6,460 bases of DNA from Halieaceae bacterium. GTDB taxonomy: Bacteria > Pseudomonadota > Gammaproteobacteria > Pseudomonadales > Halieaceae. The notes below the pieces were generated by a model, which ran no database searches, was not told the origin of the DNA, and worked only from the letters and a program-made list of their open reading frames with translations. Positions 5,564 through 6,460 of this stretch are shown piece after piece. Each line of letters starts with the position of its first letter. Position 1 is the first letter of the stretch. The stretch lies in contig JABIZW010000251.1 of the NCBI GenBank assembly GCA_018666295.1, forward strand, positions 1 to 6,460. The letters run 5' to 3'. The position numbers and the translations under genes are program-made.

Positions 5564-6460
5564 TTAATTCCGATCGACCATGTCTTTTCCGAGACGGCGC
5601 CAGGTGAGCACGAAAAACAGCGCACAGGCAATGTACAGAGTGGACATGATGAGCATTGCTGATTGTAAACTCTGGGCGTAAACGGTGCCGCAGACGCTTT
5701 GAAGGTTACTGTTCAACTCGCCAATAACCTTCGGATGGCACTGGCTTCGAGTCAGCTCCTCGGCCGCCACACCAAGTTCGGTGACCCCGGTGACAAAGAA
5801 AATATCCGAGATGGCGCCAATAAAAAGCGGGCCAAATCCGTAACCGATCAGATTAACAACAAAAAGGAGTACCGCCGTTGCCATTGCCCGGACGCGCATG
5901 CTTACAACACCTTGCCCCACGGTGTACTGCGCCGCTAAATAGCCGTATTTCATGAAACCACCAATGATGAGGCCAATGGCGGCAAACAGGAGGTTCTCAG
6001 TGGTAAAGGCAAAAATATAAAACGGTACTGATGCGGCTAAGCCAATGGCGGGCACCCATGCGATTGCCCCTGGATATTTCCGATACAGTTTTGTGGCGAG
6101 CCAGCCTGTTGCGAAGGTGCCGATTGCCGACGACAACGACACGGGAGTGTTGATCCAAATCGCGGCCTCGCCGGTGGTTATTTCGTGTGCTCTTACGAGA
6201 AAAATCGACTGAAATGATGAGATGCCGTAACCGCAAAAGGCCGCAATGGTTGCGCCCGCAGTCATGTACCAGAACGCTGGTTTGGTCATCAGTTCACGGA
6301 TCGCTTCGCGCAGTTCAACCCGTTCCTTGACTTCCTTATCTCCAGGGTCTGTGTAACCACGTGGTGGTTCTTTGACCGTCAGCTTGAAAATAAGCGCAAT
6401 CAGTAAACCGGGGAGGCCGACTACAAAGAAAGCAGTCCGCCAATCGAATGCGTCAGTTAC
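5564..6460 (-). CDS. MFS transporter, C-terminal 298 residues (start beyond right edge)
   Basis: This is the C-terminal part of a 12-helix major facilitator superfamily inner-membrane transporter, resembling spinster-like MFS proteins of proteobacteria. The frame stays open to the edge. The Met at 6289 is internal, since the 57 codons before it encode a typical helix 6 (WRTAFFVVGLPGLLIALIF), then KEPPRGY and a charged central loop. Helices 7-12 follow, at about residues 60-88, 100-121, 133-152, 157-186, 193-220 and 266-286. GWLATKLYRK (119-128) is the motif-A-like loop after helix 8, and NLIGYGFGP lies in helix 11. The loop between helices 11 and 12 is long and holds Cys241 and Cys257, discussed as a possible disulfide. 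The gene converges with the phosphoribosyltransferase ending at 5504. Substrate is unknown; neither purine transport nor its exclusion can be read from the sequence. Confidence 0.9.
   Translation of the reverse strand, partial: VTDAFDWRTAFFVVGLPGLLIALIFKLTVKEPPRGYTDPGDKEVKERVELREAIRELMTKPAFWYMTAGATIAAFCGYGISSFQSIFLVRAHEITTGEAAIWINTPVSLSSAIGTFATGWLATKLYRKYPGAIAWVPAIGLAASVPFYIFAFTTENLLFAAIGLIIGGFMKYGYLAAQYTVGQGVVSMRVRAMATAVLLFVVNLIGYGFGPLFIGAISDIFFVTGVTELGVAAEELTRSQCHPKVIGELNSNLQSVCGTVYAQSLQSAMLIMSTLYIACALFFVLTWRRLGKDMVDRN

Noticed and set aside
6287..6289. ATG as the start of the MFS gene
   Set aside because: The frame continues upstream to the edge and encodes an obvious transmembrane helix plus central loop, so this Met is internal.

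Overview
The window carries five clear protein genes and looks like chromosomal DNA from a gammaproteobacterium, probably a marine one. The signs are intermediate GC content, a large TonB-dependent outer-membrane receptor, and family members resembling those of OM60/NOR5-type (Halieaceae-like) bacteria. That placement is inference from remembered family resemblance, not a search. There is no mobile element, CRISPR array, tRNA or rRNA.

Layout, left to right. Positions 1-484 hold at most the edge of one unidentified gene and a structured non-coding stretch. That stretch contains two copies of a 17-bp dyad (CGCAC-N7-GTGCG) spaced exactly 30 bp apart. A TonB-dependent receptor (485-2764, +) follows and ends at a textbook intrinsic terminator (2826-2853). 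Next is an AzgA/GhxP-type purine permease (2941-4227, +), convergent with a purine phosphoribosyltransferase (4255-4827, -). A second, paralogous phosphoribosyltransferase (4902-5504, +) is transcribed divergently from the first. The right edge is occupied by the C-terminal two thirds of an MFS transporter (5564-6460, -), whose start lies beyond the window.

Functionally the centre reads as a purine-salvage cluster. The permease would bring a free purine base across the inner membrane, and a phosphoribosyltransferase would trap it as a nucleotide using PRPP. The receptor could supply an outer-membrane uptake step and the MFS protein a second transport step, but their substrates cannot be read from the sequence. 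The receptor is also separated from the permease by a strong terminator.

The most notable points are three. The second phosphoribosyltransferase has replaced the usual catalytic aspartate of the PRPP loop with asparagine and altered neighbouring loop residues, while keeping the rest of the active-site landmarks. The two paralogues face away from each other across 74 bp that contain overlapping, oppositely directed -10-like hexamers. The paired dyads upstream of the receptor could be a two-site operator or a set of mutually exclusive RNA hairpins.
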